This document shows, in pieces, positions 55,165-63,247 of a stretch of DNA of 64,000 bases (the stretch's first letter is position 1; every line of letters begins with the position of its first letter). This DNA comes from Ancylobacter vacuolatus. Lineage in GTDB: Bacteria; Pseudomonadota; Alphaproteobacteria; Rhizobiales; Xanthobacteraceae. The translations under genes and the position numbers were made by a program. Location of the stretch: the NCBI RefSeq assembly GCF_030813595.1, contig NZ_JAUSUH010000002.1, positions 62,001 to 126,000 on the forward strand. The letters are read 5' to 3'. A model generated the notes under the pieces. That model was not told the origin of the DNA and did no database searches. It was given only the letters and a program-made list of their open reading frames with translations.

Positions 55165-55919
55165 GATGTGCGGTCCGGTGAAAGGGTCGGCGCCGCAGCG
55201 GGCGCCAGCATGCGGCCGATCAGGCCGGCCAGCGCCGGCATCATCTGGACGAGCGAAAGGTCGGGCTCGAAGCTCTGGCGCAGCACCAGCCCGTCGCCGA
55301 TGGCATTGATCATCACCATCACGACGTCGGGGTCGAGCGAGGGGTCGATCTCGCCGCGCGCCTGGGCGGCGACGAGATGGGCGCGGATCGCCGCGTTCAT
55401 TTCATCCTCGACCGCGTCGAAGGTCGGCTTCAGCGCCGAGTTGCGCGCCGCTTCGGCATAGATTTCCGGCCCGAGCGCCAGCGTCACCATCGGCGTCTCG
55501 CCGGAAAACAGTGCCTGGCCCATGCGGGCCAGCCCCTCGACGAAGCCCGGCGCGGTGTCCAGCAGTTCCAGGCAGCTCATGCGCACCGCCCGCTCCTCGT
55601 CGACAATGGCGACGATGATCGATTCCTTGGAAGGGAAATAGCGGTAGAGCGCGCCCGGGCTCATCCCGGCTTCGGTGCAGATCTGCTGCATCGAGGTGCC
55701 GTGGAAGCCGGCGCGGGTGAAGCAGGCAATGGCCGCGTCCAGCACCCGCCGGCGCGGGTCGCGGCGCAGCTTCTCCACCGGCGCGGCGTTCCGCGCGGCG
55801 GCGGAATCCGGGCGGCCGGCGGGCTTTGCACCAGCTTGAATGCCAGCCTTGGCACCGGCTGGAGCACTCGGCTTGGCGCCGTGATCGGCCACGGGGAGAC
55901 GGGGAGCGTGGGTGTTCAT
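55161..55919 (-). CDS. TetR/AcrR family repressor of the RND efflux operon
   Basis: A 252-residue TetR-type regulator. A low-complexity Ala/Pro/Lys N-terminus (about 1-50) precedes the helix-turn-helix domain: RRVLDAAIACFTRAGFHGTSMQQICTEAGMSPGALYRYFPSKESI (about 57-101). The C-terminal ligand domain follows. The frame is open to 56009, but that segment covers the operator and promoter; the ATG ending at 55919 is chosen. It overlaps the adaptor gene by four bases, and two identical operator-like sites flank a TTGACA promoter directly upstream, so autorepression together with the pump is the natural reading. Confidence 0.9.
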   Translation of the reverse strand: MNTHAPRLPVADHGAKPSAPAGAKAGIQAGAKPAGRPDSAAARNAAPVEKLRRDPRRRVLDAAIACFTRAGFHGTSMQQICTEAGMSPGALYRYFPSKESIIVAIVDEERAVRMSCLELLDTAPGFVEGLARMGQALFSGETPMVTLALGPEIYAEAARNSALKPTFDAVEDEMNAAIRAHLVAAQARGEIDPSLDPDVVMVMINAIGDGLVLRQSFEPDLSLVQMMPALAGLIGRMLAPAAAPTLSPDRTS

Positions 55920-55939
55920 GCACCTTCCATTACTGGGAG

Positions 55940-56002
55940 CGAACGTTCGTTCGCATTTAGACATGCATGGAAATCGTGTCAAGAACGAACGTTCGTTCGC
56001 AT
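55940..56002 (-). promoter_or_regulatory. tetR-RND operon promoter flanked by two identical TetR-type operators
   Basis: CGAACGTTCGTTCGCAT occurs twice, at 55940-55956 and 55986-56002, 46 bp apart. The second copy is part of the perfect 16-bp palindrome GAACGAACGTTCGTTC (55983-55998). Between them the minus strand carries TTGACA (55977-55982), 17 bases, then TAAATG (55954-55959). One operator thus abuts the -35 box and the other overlaps the -10 box, and the tetR start is 20 bp further on. Confidence 0.85.
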
Positions 56003-56042
56003 CAGGCAAGCGGCACCGAAAGCACCGTCGCCGGCCCGGCGA

Positions 56043-56555
56043 CTATTGCGCCGGCGCCACCACCGGCTGGAATTCGCGCGCCACCCGCTCATAGACCGGG
56101 CGCTTGAACGGGACGATCAGACCCGGCGTGCGCTCCAGCCGCTCCCAGCGCCAGGCGACGAATTCCGGCTTGTGCTTCCCCCCGCCCGGATGCAGGACGT
56201 CGATCTCGTCATCCGTGCCGGTAAAGCGCAGGGCGATCCATTTCTGCGTCTGCCCGCGAAAGCGCCCTTTCCAGGCCTGCCGCGCCAGCGGCTCCGGCAA
56301 ATCATAGGCGAACCATTCCGAGGCCATGGCGAGCGGCGCCACCGAGGAGACGTTGGTCTCCTCGTAAAGCTCGCGCAGCGCCGCCTCTTCCGGGCTCTCG
56401 CCCTCGTCAATGCCGCCCTGCGGCATCTGCCAGGAATGCTGCGCGTCCACCTGCTCGGGCCCGCCCCGGCGCTCGCCGAGAAAGACGAGACCGTCGCGGT
56501 TGACGAGCACCACCCCGACGCAGGGGCGATAGGGAAGCTGGTCGAAGGGAATCAT
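56043..56555 (-). CDS. rppH: RNA pyrophosphohydrolase
   Basis: A 170-residue Nudix hydrolase that removes pyrophosphate from the 5' end of transcripts or cleaves dinucleoside polyphosphates. The Nudix box [23 protein letters not shown] near 43-65 is intact, and [27 protein letters not shown] and the closing [26 protein letters not shown] are typical of RppH (IalA). The frame is open ten codons upstream, but the ATG ending at 56555 ([10 protein letters not shown]) matches the family. It is the last gene of the rsfS-rlmH-envC-ctpA neighbourhood, with its stop 41 bp from the TetR operators. Confidence 0.94.
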   Translation of the reverse strand: MIPFDQLPYRPCVGVVLVNRDGLVFLGERRGGPEQVDAQHSWQMPQGGIDEGESPEEAALRELYEETNVSSVAPLAMASEWFAYDLPEPLARQAWKGRFRGQTQKWIALRFTGTDDEIDVLHPGGGKHKPEFVAWRWERLERTPGLIVPFKRPVYERVAREFQPVVAPAQ

Positions 56556-56646
56556 GAAGCCACCCCGCAGGAGCCTGGAACGCACGTACGGGCGGTATAT
56601 AGGCGAGGAGCCGGGCGGCGCGTAGGGGCCGCGCCGGGCCGCTTGG

Positions 56647-57075
56647 TCACGGGGTTAACGCCGTCTCACTCTCCGCGCCGGCGAAAGGCGCCGCCGTGGC
56701 GGTGTCGAGCGACCCGGGACGCGCCATCACCTGGCTGCGTCCGGTCGCGCCGTCGAACACGGTGATGCTGACGCCGTCATCGCCGGCCAGAGGCGCGCGC
56801 AGCGTCGGCATGTCGGCGGCGACGCCCATGGTGGGGAAGCCGTCCGCCTCCAGCGCGAAGGGCGCGCTGGGCGGTGCGGCCGGCTCGCCGGCCCGGAACA
56901 CATAGGCCGCCACCCCGACGCTGATCGCCGACAGGATGGTGAAGCCGAACACCCCGACCGCCACGCAGTGCCGCGCGTGGTCGCGCCCGGCATCGCGGCC
57001 CGGCAGGCCTTCGCCGGCGGACGCATGTTCCGACGGAGGCGAGGAAAGCATGCGGAGAGGGGACGCGCTGTTCAT
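56647..57075 (-). CDS. Short membrane-anchored protein, possibly a truncated divergent polysaccharide deacetylase
   Basis: A 142-residue protein with one membrane segment (about 37-60, [24 protein letters not shown]) and an extracytoplasmic tail. The frame is open to 57219, but the ATG ending at 57075 precedes the first plausible N-terminus. The stretch [16 protein letters not shown] near residues 102-117 resembles the 'tITIIDGtSGkRqxV' segment that in alphaproteobacterial divergent polysaccharide deacetylases precedes the catalytic domain, and such a gene normally lies here, between ctpA and rppH. Here the protein ends about 25 residues later, without any catalytic domain. Either it is a deletion remnant or a short relative; the similarity is from memory and needs a profile search. 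Confidence 0.5.
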   Translation of the reverse strand: MNSASPLRMLSSPPSEHASAGEGLPGRDAGRDHARHCVAVGVFGFTILSAISVGVAAYVFRAGEPAAPPSAPFALEADGFPTMGVAADMPTLRAPLAGDDGVSITVFDGATGRSQVMARPGSLDTATAAPFAGAESETALTP

Positions 57076-57141
57076 GACTGCCTTTGTCGCCGCCGACCAA
57101 GGCGGGATCGGGGCAAAATCGGGCATTCGGCGCGGCAGGGC

Positions 57142-57179
57142 AAAAAAGACGAGGCCCGCCTCGGGTGAAGGCGGGCCTC
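57142..57179 (-). terminator. Rho-independent terminator of ctpA
   Basis: On the minus strand GAGGCCCGCC (57170-57179) pairs perfectly with GGCGGGCCTC (57151-57160) around a nine-base loop and is followed by GTCTTTTTT (57142-57150). It lies about 40 bp beyond the ctpA stop, separating it from the short membrane protein gene. Confidence 0.92.
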
Positions 57180-57220
57180 GCGGGTCTCGGATAGGCCGGC
57201 CGGAGGCCAGCGGCAGCACG

Positions 57221-58570
57221 TCAGTTCGGCACGGAGGCCTTGGGGTCGGCCGGGTAGGCGGCGTTCTTCTGCACGCCCTCGATCAGGTCGATCGCCAGCT
57301 TGAGCTGGGTGTCGTCCTTCGGGTCCGGCGGCACATAGGCCGGAGAGCCGGTCTGCTCGTCCTCGCCATTCTTCAGATGGCCCTTGAGCGAGGCCTCGCC
57401 GCGCGTGGTCTCGACGCCGGCCGCCTCGGCCTTTTCCTTCACGTCCTGCGGCACGTCCTGCACCAGCTCGATATCGGGCTGGATGCCCTTGGCCTGGATC
57501 GAGCGGCCCGACGGCGTGTAGTAGCGCGCCGTGGTCAGCTTGATCGCGGCATTGCCGGACACCGGGATCACGGTCTGCACCGAGCCCTTGCCGAAGGAGA
57601 GCGAGCCCAGCACCGTGGCGCGCTTGTGGTCCTGCAGCGCGCCGGCGACGATTTCCGACGCCGAGGCCGAGCCGCCATTGACCAGCACGATGATCGGCTT
57701 GCCCTTGGCGAGGTCGCCCGGCCGGGCGTTGCGGCGCTCGGTCTGCTCGGGGTCGCGGCCACGGGTGGAGACGATCTCGCCACGGTCGAGGAAGGTGTCG
57801 GAGACGTCGATCGCCTGGTCGAGCAGCCCGCCCGGATTGTTGCGCAGGTCGATGATGAAGCCCTTGAGCTTGTCCTCGCCGATCTGCTGGGTGAGGTCGG
57901 CCACCGCCTTCTTCAGCCCCTCGCCGGTCTGTTCGCTGAACGAGGTGATGCGGATATAGCCGACATCGCCGTTCTCGACCCGCGAGCGCACCGACTTGAT
58001 GTTGATGATGTCACGGGTGATCGACAGTTCGATCGGCTTGTCCGCGCCCTTGCGGACGATGGTCAGCTTGATCGGCGTGTTGACGGCGCCGCGCATCTTG
58101 TCGACGGCCTGGTTCAGGGTCATGCCCTTCACCTCTTCGCCGTCGAGCTTGGCGATGAGGTCGCCGGCCTGCACGCCGGCCTTGGCCGCCGGGGTCTCGT
58201 CGATCGGGGCGACGACCTTGACCAGGCCGTCCTCCATCGTCACCTCGATGCCGAGCCCGCCGAACTGGCCGCGGGTCTGCACCTGCATGTCGCGAAAATC
58301 CTTCGCGTCCATATAGGTCGAGTGCGGGTCGAGCGAGGTGAGCATGCCGTTGATCGCGGCTTCCACCAGCTTCGAATCTTCCGGCTTCTCGACATAATCG
58401 GCGCGCACGCGCTCGAAGACGTCGCCGAACAGGTTCAGCTGGCGGTACGTGTCCGAGGCCGCCGCCATCGCCGCCGTGGGCTCAAGCAGCAGCCGAGGCT
58501 GAGTGGCACCGACCGCGATCAAGGCGCCGGCCGCCGCACCGAAGAGAAATACAGACGTCCTACGCATCAT
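57221..58570 (-). CDS. ctpA: S41 family carboxy-terminal processing peptidase
   Basis: A 449-residue periplasmic protease. The N-terminus MMRRTSVFLFGAAAGALIAVG is a signal peptide or anchor. A PDZ domain spans about 85-170 (FGGLGIEVTMEDGLVKVVAPIDETPAAKAGVQAGDLIAKLDGEEVKG), and the Ser-Lys dyad lies in NGGSASASEIVAGALQ (Ser near 300) and LSFGKGSVQT (Lys near 325). CtpA-type enzymes trim C-termini of envelope proteins, often peptidoglycan hydrolases. The ATG ending at 58570 overlaps the envC stop as ATGA; the frame extends 12 codons upstream. A terminator follows. Confidence 0.95.
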   Translation of the reverse strand: MMRRTSVFLFGAAAGALIAVGATQPRLLLEPTAAMAAASDTYRQLNLFGDVFERVRADYVEKPEDSKLVEAAINGMLTSLDPHSTYMDAKDFRDMQVQTRGQFGGLGIEVTMEDGLVKVVAPIDETPAAKAGVQAGDLIAKLDGEEVKGMTLNQAVDKMRGAVNTPIKLTIVRKGADKPIELSITRDIINIKSVRSRVENGDVGYIRITSFSEQTGEGLKKAVADLTQQIGEDKLKGFIIDLRNNPGGLLDQAIDVSDTFLDRGEIVSTRGRDPEQTERRNARPGDLAKGKPIIVLVNGGSASASEIVAGALQDHKRATVLGSLSFGKGSVQTVIPVSGNAAIKLTTARYYTPSGRSIQAKGIQPDIELVQDVPQDVKEKAEAAGVETTRGEASLKGHLKNGEDEQTGSPAYVPPDPKDDTQLKLAIDLIEGVQKNAAYPADPKASVPN

Positions 58571-59910
58571 CCGCGTACCTTCTCGCTTTCGCTCGTCGCC
58601 CACCATGGCGTTGGATCGATCGAGTTACCATCCTTGCGGAACTCGACGTAGAGAATGGGTTGGGCGGTTCCAAGGCCGACCGACGACACGAGCTGGGGAC
58701 CGCGCCCCATCACTCCCACCGGCTCGCCGGACAGCACGAACTGACCCAATTCCACCGTGATCTTATCCATTCCGGCAAGCAGGATATGATAACCGCCACC
58801 AGCATTGATAATTAACAGTTGTCCATATGAGCGGAAAGGCCCGGCATACACCACCCAGCCATCGCTGGGGGAGGCCACCTGGGCCTCGATGCGGGTGCCC
58901 ATGGACATGCCCTTTTCCTGCCCGCCATAGCCGTCATCGGCACCGAAAGCCTTCAGCACCGCGCCGCCGACCGGCAGTTTCAGCAGGCCTTTCGCCTCCT
59001 CGAACGGCACGCCGGGCGCCAGCCGGCCGGGGTTCTGCAGCGCCGCCAGCCGGTCCGCCGGGGCCACCCCGGCGCCTTGCTGCGCCTGGCTTTGCGCCGC
59101 GTCCTGCGCCGCCTTGCGGGTGGCGGAAATCTCGGTCTCCATCCGCTCCATCAGCTCGCGCACATTGCCCGCCTCGGCCGCCAGCGCCGCGGCGCGGGTC
59201 TTCTCCTCGGTCAGCGCCGCCTCGCCCTGCTGCAGCGAGTTCTTCTTCTCCTCGATCAGAGCGGCGGTGCGGGCGCGCTCATCGGCCAGCGCGCGTTTCA
59301 ATTCTGCGAGAGCGTCGCGTTCGCGGGCGGTGTCCTGGCGCACACGTTCCTGCGCGGCGAGCTCGCTGGCGAGCAGATCGGTCTCCGCCTTCAGTTCCGG
59401 CAGCACCGCGCCGAGCATCATGGCGGAGCGGATCGACTGCAGCGCGTCGTCCGGGCGCACCATCAGCGCGGGGGGCGGACGGCGGCCGAGCCGCACCAGC
59501 CCGCCCAGCACCTCGGCCAGCACGGCGCGGCGGGCGTCGAGCGATTCCTTGATGTCGGCCGCCTCGCGGTTCAGCAGCAGCAGGCGCTGTTCGCTGGCGT
59601 CGAGCTTGGCCTCGGTCTCGCGCACCCGGATCGCGGTGTCGAGCAGCGCCTCGTTCAGCTTGGCGCGGTCGCCCTCCAGCGCCGCCATCTCGGTGGCGAG
59701 GCGCTTCTGGACGGCGGTGGAATCCTTCAGCTCGGCATCGAGCCGCTCGATTCGCTGCTGCTGGTCCTGACCAGCCCCCGGTTCAGCGGGCGCCTGCGCC
59801 AGCGCGGGCGCCGCAAGGAGCCCCGCCAGCAGCACGCAGGCGCACGCCACCGCCCGGCGGGGCGGCCGGCGGCAGGGGGGCGAAGCGGTGCGGCGCGCGG
59901 GCATCGGCAC
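58567..59910 (-). CDS. envC: Murein hydrolase activator EnvC (degenerate M23/LytM domain)
   Basis: A 447-residue periplasmic protein. Signal peptide (about 20-38, VACACVLLAGLLAAPALAQA), long coiled coil (about 45-280; for example KDSTAVQKRLATEMAALEGDRAKLNEALLD), and a C-terminal LytM domain (about 330-445). The metal-binding His residues of active M23 peptidases are missing: the HxH position reads YVEF (ILYVEFRKDG). This is the normal state of EnvC, which activates amidases under FtsEX control; ftsE and ftsX are at 24.4-26.1 kb. It overlaps ctpA by four bases and lies about 50 bp downstream of rlmH. Confidence 0.93.
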   Translation of the reverse strand: MPMPARRTASPPCRRPPRRAVACACVLLAGLLAAPALAQAPAEPGAGQDQQQRIERLDAELKDSTAVQKRLATEMAALEGDRAKLNEALLDTAIRVRETEAKLDASEQRLLLLNREAADIKESLDARRAVLAEVLGGLVRLGRRPPPALMVRPDDALQSIRSAMMLGAVLPELKAETDLLASELAAQERVRQDTARERDALAELKRALADERARTAALIEEKKNSLQQGEAALTEEKTRAAALAAEAGNVRELMERMETEISATRKAAQDAAQSQAQQGAGVAPADRLAALQNPGRLAPGVPFEEAKGLLKLPVGGAVLKAFGADDGYGGQEKGMSMGTRIEAQVASPSDGWVVYAGPFRSYGQLLIINAGGGYHILLAGMDKITVELGQFVLSGEPVGVMGRGPQLVSSVGLGTAQPILYVEFRKDGNSIDPTPWWATSESEKVRG

Positions 59911-59959
59911 AGGGAGGGGCCGGCAGGGTTAAGGTGAGGTTAGCGCCCCGCCATCGCCC

Positions 59960-60442
59960 TCAGGCCTTATGGTAGGGGTGGCCTGCGAGAATGGTGGTGG
60001 CGCGGTAGATCTGCTCGGCCATCATGACGCGAACGAGCTGGTGGGGAAAGGTGGCGCGGCCGAAGGCGATGAGCCGGTCGGCGCGGGCGCGCACCGGATC
60101 GCTCAAACCATCCGCCCCGCCGATGATGAAGGCGAGCGTGCGCGCGCCACGGTCGCGCAGGGCGGCGATGTCGGCGGCGATCTGCTCGGAGCTCATCTCG
60201 ACCCCGCGCGGGTCAAGCACTATCACCGCCCCGGCCTCGGGCAGCGCCGCGAGGAGGGCGGTCCCCTCCTCGGTCATGCGGTCCTCGGCGCGGCGGGCGG
60301 CGCTTTCGCTGATCTCGCTCACATCCGGGCCGGAAAGCCCGAGCGCGCGCCCGCCCTTGCCGGCGCGATCAAAATAGCGCGCGCACAATTCCCTCTCGGG
60401 CCCGGCCTTCAGCCGGCCCACAGCAAGAACGAGCAGACGCAA
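59960..60442 (-). CDS. rlmH: 23S rRNA (pseudouridine1915-N3)-methyltransferase RlmH
   Basis: A 160-residue SPOUT methyltransferase that methylates pseudouridine 1915 of 23S rRNA in helix 69. Typical N-terminus [27 protein letters not shown], the SAM-binding knot [18 protein letters not shown] near 109-126, and the closing [28 protein letters not shown]. Length is exact for the family. It is seven bases downstream of rsfS, so they form a unit. Confidence 0.97.
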   Translation of the reverse strand: MRLLVLAVGRLKAGPERELCARYFDRAGKGGRALGLSGPDVSEISESAARRAEDRMTEEGTALLAALPEAGAVIVLDPRGVEMSSEQIAADIAALRDRGARTLAFIIGGADGLSDPVRARADRLIAFGRATFPHQLVRVMMAEQIYRATTILAGHPYHKA

Positions 60443-60449
60443 GACGCGC

Positions 60450-60863
60450 TCAGCCGCGCGTCAGGGTCGCCGGGCCGCCGGGGACGGCAGCCGACCACAT
60501 CTTCTCGATATTGTAGAACCCGCGCACTTCCGGCTGGAAGACGTGGACGATGACATCGCTCGCATCGATCAGCACCCAGTCGCAGGCCGGGAAGCCTTCG
60601 ACCCGCACGCCCTTGACGCCATGTGCCTTGAGCGCCTCGACGAGGTGCTCGGCAATGGCGCCGACATGGCGCTGGGCGCGACCGGAGGCGACGACCATGT
60701 AATCGGCGATGGTCGTCTTGCCGCGCAGTTCGATGGAGACGACGTCCTCGGCCTGGTCATCATCGAGACGGGCGAGAACGAGGGCAAGAATCTCCTCGGC
60801 GTCTAAACGCGCGTCAGAGACAGGTGCAGTCGCCGGGCTGTTGTCGGCCGCTGCAAGCGCCAT
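60450..60863 (-). CDS. rsfS: Ribosome silencing factor RsfS
   Basis: A 137-residue RsfS/Iojap protein that binds ribosomal protein L14 and blocks subunit joining when nutrients are scarce. The core [46 protein letters not shown] and the following [39 protein letters not shown] are clear. The ATG ending at 60863 is chosen ([10 protein letters not shown]); the same frame is open far upstream through the MFS gene, but as a shadow. It precedes rlmH by seven bases, as in many alphaproteobacteria. Confidence 0.95.
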   Translation of the reverse strand: MALAAADNSPATAPVSDARLDAEEILALVLARLDDDQAEDVVSIELRGKTTIADYMVVASGRAQRHVGAIAEHLVEALKAHGVKGVRVEGFPACDWVLIDASDVIVHVFQPEVRGFYNIEKMWSAAVPGGPATLTRG

Positions 60864-60964
60864 GATGGACAGGGGTCCTGATCCTCTCGTCGAAACCGCA
60901 TCGCCACGGGCGGACCTCCCGCTCCGTGCATGCCCCCTTAGGATAGTGCGGATGAGCGCGATCT

Positions 60965-62491
60965 TCAACCGGGGGGTGGAGATCTCGCGGGCGGGGCCGC
61001 CGCCGCCCGGGCCGCGACGGCGGCGAGCACTGCCATCGCCGCCAGCAGCGGCAGCGCGGTCCGCACCGCCGCGAGCAGGCTCGCGCCGTCCGCTCCCAGC
61101 CCCTGCGCCCCGCTCCCGGTCTCGGCGCCAAGCCGCCAGGCCAGCGCGGTCGCCCCGGCCGCGACGCCGAGGCTGGTGCCGAGCACGCGCATCAGGTTCA
61201 GCAGCGAACCGGCTGCCCCGGCGAGCCCGGCGGGGGCGGCGGCGATGGTCACCGCGCTGTTGGGCGCCACGAACAGGCCGAGCCCGATGCCGATGAGCAC
61301 AAAGGACAGCGTGTCGAACCAGTGGTGCCAGGGCGACAGGCCGAAGGTCAGCCAGAGAATGACGAGGCCCGCCAGGCACACCGCCATCCCGGCGACGCCG
61401 ATCCGGCGGGCGCCGAGGAAGCTGCGGATCTCGTGGCTGAACGGCGCGGTCAGGCCGAGCGCGACAGGCACAAGCGCCAGCCGCAGCCCGGCCTCGGCGG
61501 CGCTTTCGCCATAGCCATGCGCCAGCCCGAACGACATGAGGAAGAACACGCCATAGAGCAGCCCATAGCCGAGCACCACCGCCAGTGCGCCCCAGCGGAA
61601 CGCCGCGCTGGCGAACAGGCGGGGATCGATCAGCGGCGAGGCGGTGCGGCGCTCGCGGCGCACCAGCTGCCACAGCAGGAAGGCCGCCAGCGCGAGGCTG
61701 CCAAGGGTGAGCGGCGCGGCGAGGCCCCAGCTCGACACATGGTTGAGCGTGCCGACCAGCAGGATCAGGGCCGGGCCGATCATCAGCGCCCCACCCCAGT
61801 CGAACGTGCCCTTGCCCCCGGTATCGGTGGAGCGCGGCAGGGCCAGCCAGCCGACGAGAATGGCGATCGCCCCGAACGGCACGGTGATGCCGAAGATCCA
61901 GCGCCACCCCAGCCCGTCGACGATGAAGCCGCCCAAAGCCGGCCCGGCGCTCATGCCCACGGCCTGCGCCGCCGCGAAATAGCCGAGCGCTCGGCCGCGC
62001 TGCGCCTCGGGAATCGCCCGCACCAGAATCGCGATGCTGTTGGCGCCGAGCAGCGCGCCGCCCATGCCCTGCAGAAAGCGGAAGGCGAGCAGTTCACTGA
62101 AGCTGTCCGCCAGGGCGCAGAGCGCGCTCGCCACGATGAACAAGGTGTAGCCGGCTAAATAGAGGCTCTTGCGCCCATAGCTCTCGCACAGCCGGCCGAA
62201 CACCGGCAGGAAGGAGGCAAAGGCGAGCAAATAGGACAGCGCGACCCAGCTGACATCTTGCAGCGGCGCATCGAACGCCCGGCCGATCGCGGGCAAGGCC
62301 AGCTGGACGATGGTGGCGTCCAGCTGCCCGACAAAGGCACCGACGCAGACGAGGGCGACGACGAGCCAGCTGTGCCAGGATTGCCGCTCAAGCCAGGCAA
62401 GCGGTGCCGGCTCAATGAGAAGCCGGTTCAGGGGCAGGACCATAAAAAGCACAGCGTCGACAGGGAGGAAGAACGGGGTACAGTCTGGCAT
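60965..62491 (-). CDS. MFS transporter of the DHA2 (EmrB/QacA-like, 14-TM) family
   Basis: A 508-residue membrane protein with about 14 hydrophobic segments. DHA2 motif C is seen in GALLGANSIAILVRAIPEAQRGRALGYFAAAQAVGMSAGPALGGFIVDGLGWRWIFGI, and the loop 2-3 motif A in GRLCESYGRKSLYL. LDATIVQLALPAIGRAF in TM1 is the usual DHA2 motif D1. It probably exports hydrophobic compounds. Its substrate is unknown and no adaptor or regulator is next to it. An alternative start is the internal ATG at 62443 (MVLPLNRLL). Confidence 0.92.
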   Translation of the reverse strand: MPDCTPFFLPVDAVLFMVLPLNRLLIEPAPLAWLERQSWHSWLVVALVCVGAFVGQLDATIVQLALPAIGRAFDAPLQDVSWVALSYLLAFASFLPVFGRLCESYGRKSLYLAGYTLFIVASALCALADSFSELLAFRFLQGMGGALLGANSIAILVRAIPEAQRGRALGYFAAAQAVGMSAGPALGGFIVDGLGWRWIFGITVPFGAIAILVGWLALPRSTDTGGKGTFDWGGALMIGPALILLVGTLNHVSSWGLAAPLTLGSLALAAFLLWQLVRRERRTASPLIDPRLFASAAFRWGALAVVLGYGLLYGVFFLMSFGLAHGYGESAAEAGLRLALVPVALGLTAPFSHEIRSFLGARRIGVAGMAVCLAGLVILWLTFGLSPWHHWFDTLSFVLIGIGLGLFVAPNSAVTIAAAPAGLAGAAGSLLNLMRVLGTSLGVAAGATALAWRLGAETGSGAQGLGADGASLLAAVRTALPLLAAMAVLAAVAARAAAAPPARSPPPG

Positions 62492-62782
62492 GGGTCTGGT
62501 TTGTTGACCAGAGAAGCGGCGCCAGCCTCCCGGGTAGCCAGGCGGCTCCCCCCTTCTCGAATCCTGCCGACACCACCGGCGTATTCAACCCGTGGAAGAA
62601 ACCCAGGCCAGCCTGGGCCGCGCCGCCCGCGCGCCGGCCTCCCCATAGCAGGAAAGGTCCCACCGGCACGGCGCTCCCCCCTCCCGCTCCATCGCCCGCC
62701 GCGTGATTCTATCGCTGGCCTCGGGGGCCAAGTTGGCGCACATATCTTTGGGGGTTTTCCGCCCGCCGAGAGGATCGCCAGG

Positions 62783-63169
62783 ATGAATCGTCTCGCCGCG
62801 CTGGGAGTGGCCCTCGCCGCCCTCGCCCCATTCCCGGCCCTCGCCCAGACCGTCGCCTTCGACCCCGACGCGCTCATCATTGAGGCGCGGGACAATGGCG
62901 AGCTGGCGCGAAAATGGTGCGCGGCCAATCCGGAGGTGGAGCATGTGCTGGTGCTCCCCGCCGCCTTGTTCGTCGACAGCGAGCAGCTCATCTGCGACGG
63001 CAACCCCTACAAGCTCTACCGGCTGATCGAGCACGACGATCCCGATGATTTCGAGTATTTCCTCGATCCGCCCTTCACCAACACCATCCGCCTCGGCTGC
63101 GACGGCAAGGCCGGCCGCACGATGAAGATTGTGGCGCTGAACTGCCGGCCGCTGCACCCCAAGCCCTAG
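62783..63169 (+). CDS. Small periplasmic protein with four cysteines, unknown function
   Basis: A 128-residue protein with a clear Sec signal peptide (MNRLAALGVALAALAPFPALAQ, about 1-22) behind GAGAGGATCGCCAGG. The mature part, about 106 residues, is acidic and has four cysteines (C46, C71, C106, C121) that could form two disulfides, in WCAANPEVEHVLVLP, QLICDGNPYKLYRLIEHDD and IRLGCDGKAGRTMKIVALNCRPL. No family is recognised. A much longer open frame (from 62258) contains it but the upstream part overlaps the MFS gene promoter region out of phase. A dispersed repeat begins right at its stop. Confidence 0.65.
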   Translation: MNRLAALGVALAALAPFPALAQTVAFDPDALIIEARDNGELARKWCAANPEVEHVLVLPAALFVDSEQLICDGNPYKLYRLIEHDDPDDFEYFLDPPFTNTIRLGCDGKAGRTMKIVALNCRPLHPKP

Positions 63170-63234
63170 AGCGTTTTCGAGCGAAGCGGATTCCGGTTCG
63201 CGTGAAGAAAGGCGTAAAAACAAGACCCTAGAGC
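63166..63234 (+). repeat. Dispersed intergenic repeat, copy 3
   Basis: CTAGAGCGTTTTCGAGCGAA, GCGGATTCCGGTTCGCGTGA, AGAAAGGCGTAAAAACAAGA, then CCCTAGAGC. The seven-base CTAGAGC flanks both ends as a direct repeat. It starts at the stop codon of the preceding gene and ends 14 bp before the next start. Confidence 0.8.
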
Positions 63235-63247
63235 CGCCCCTCCCCGG

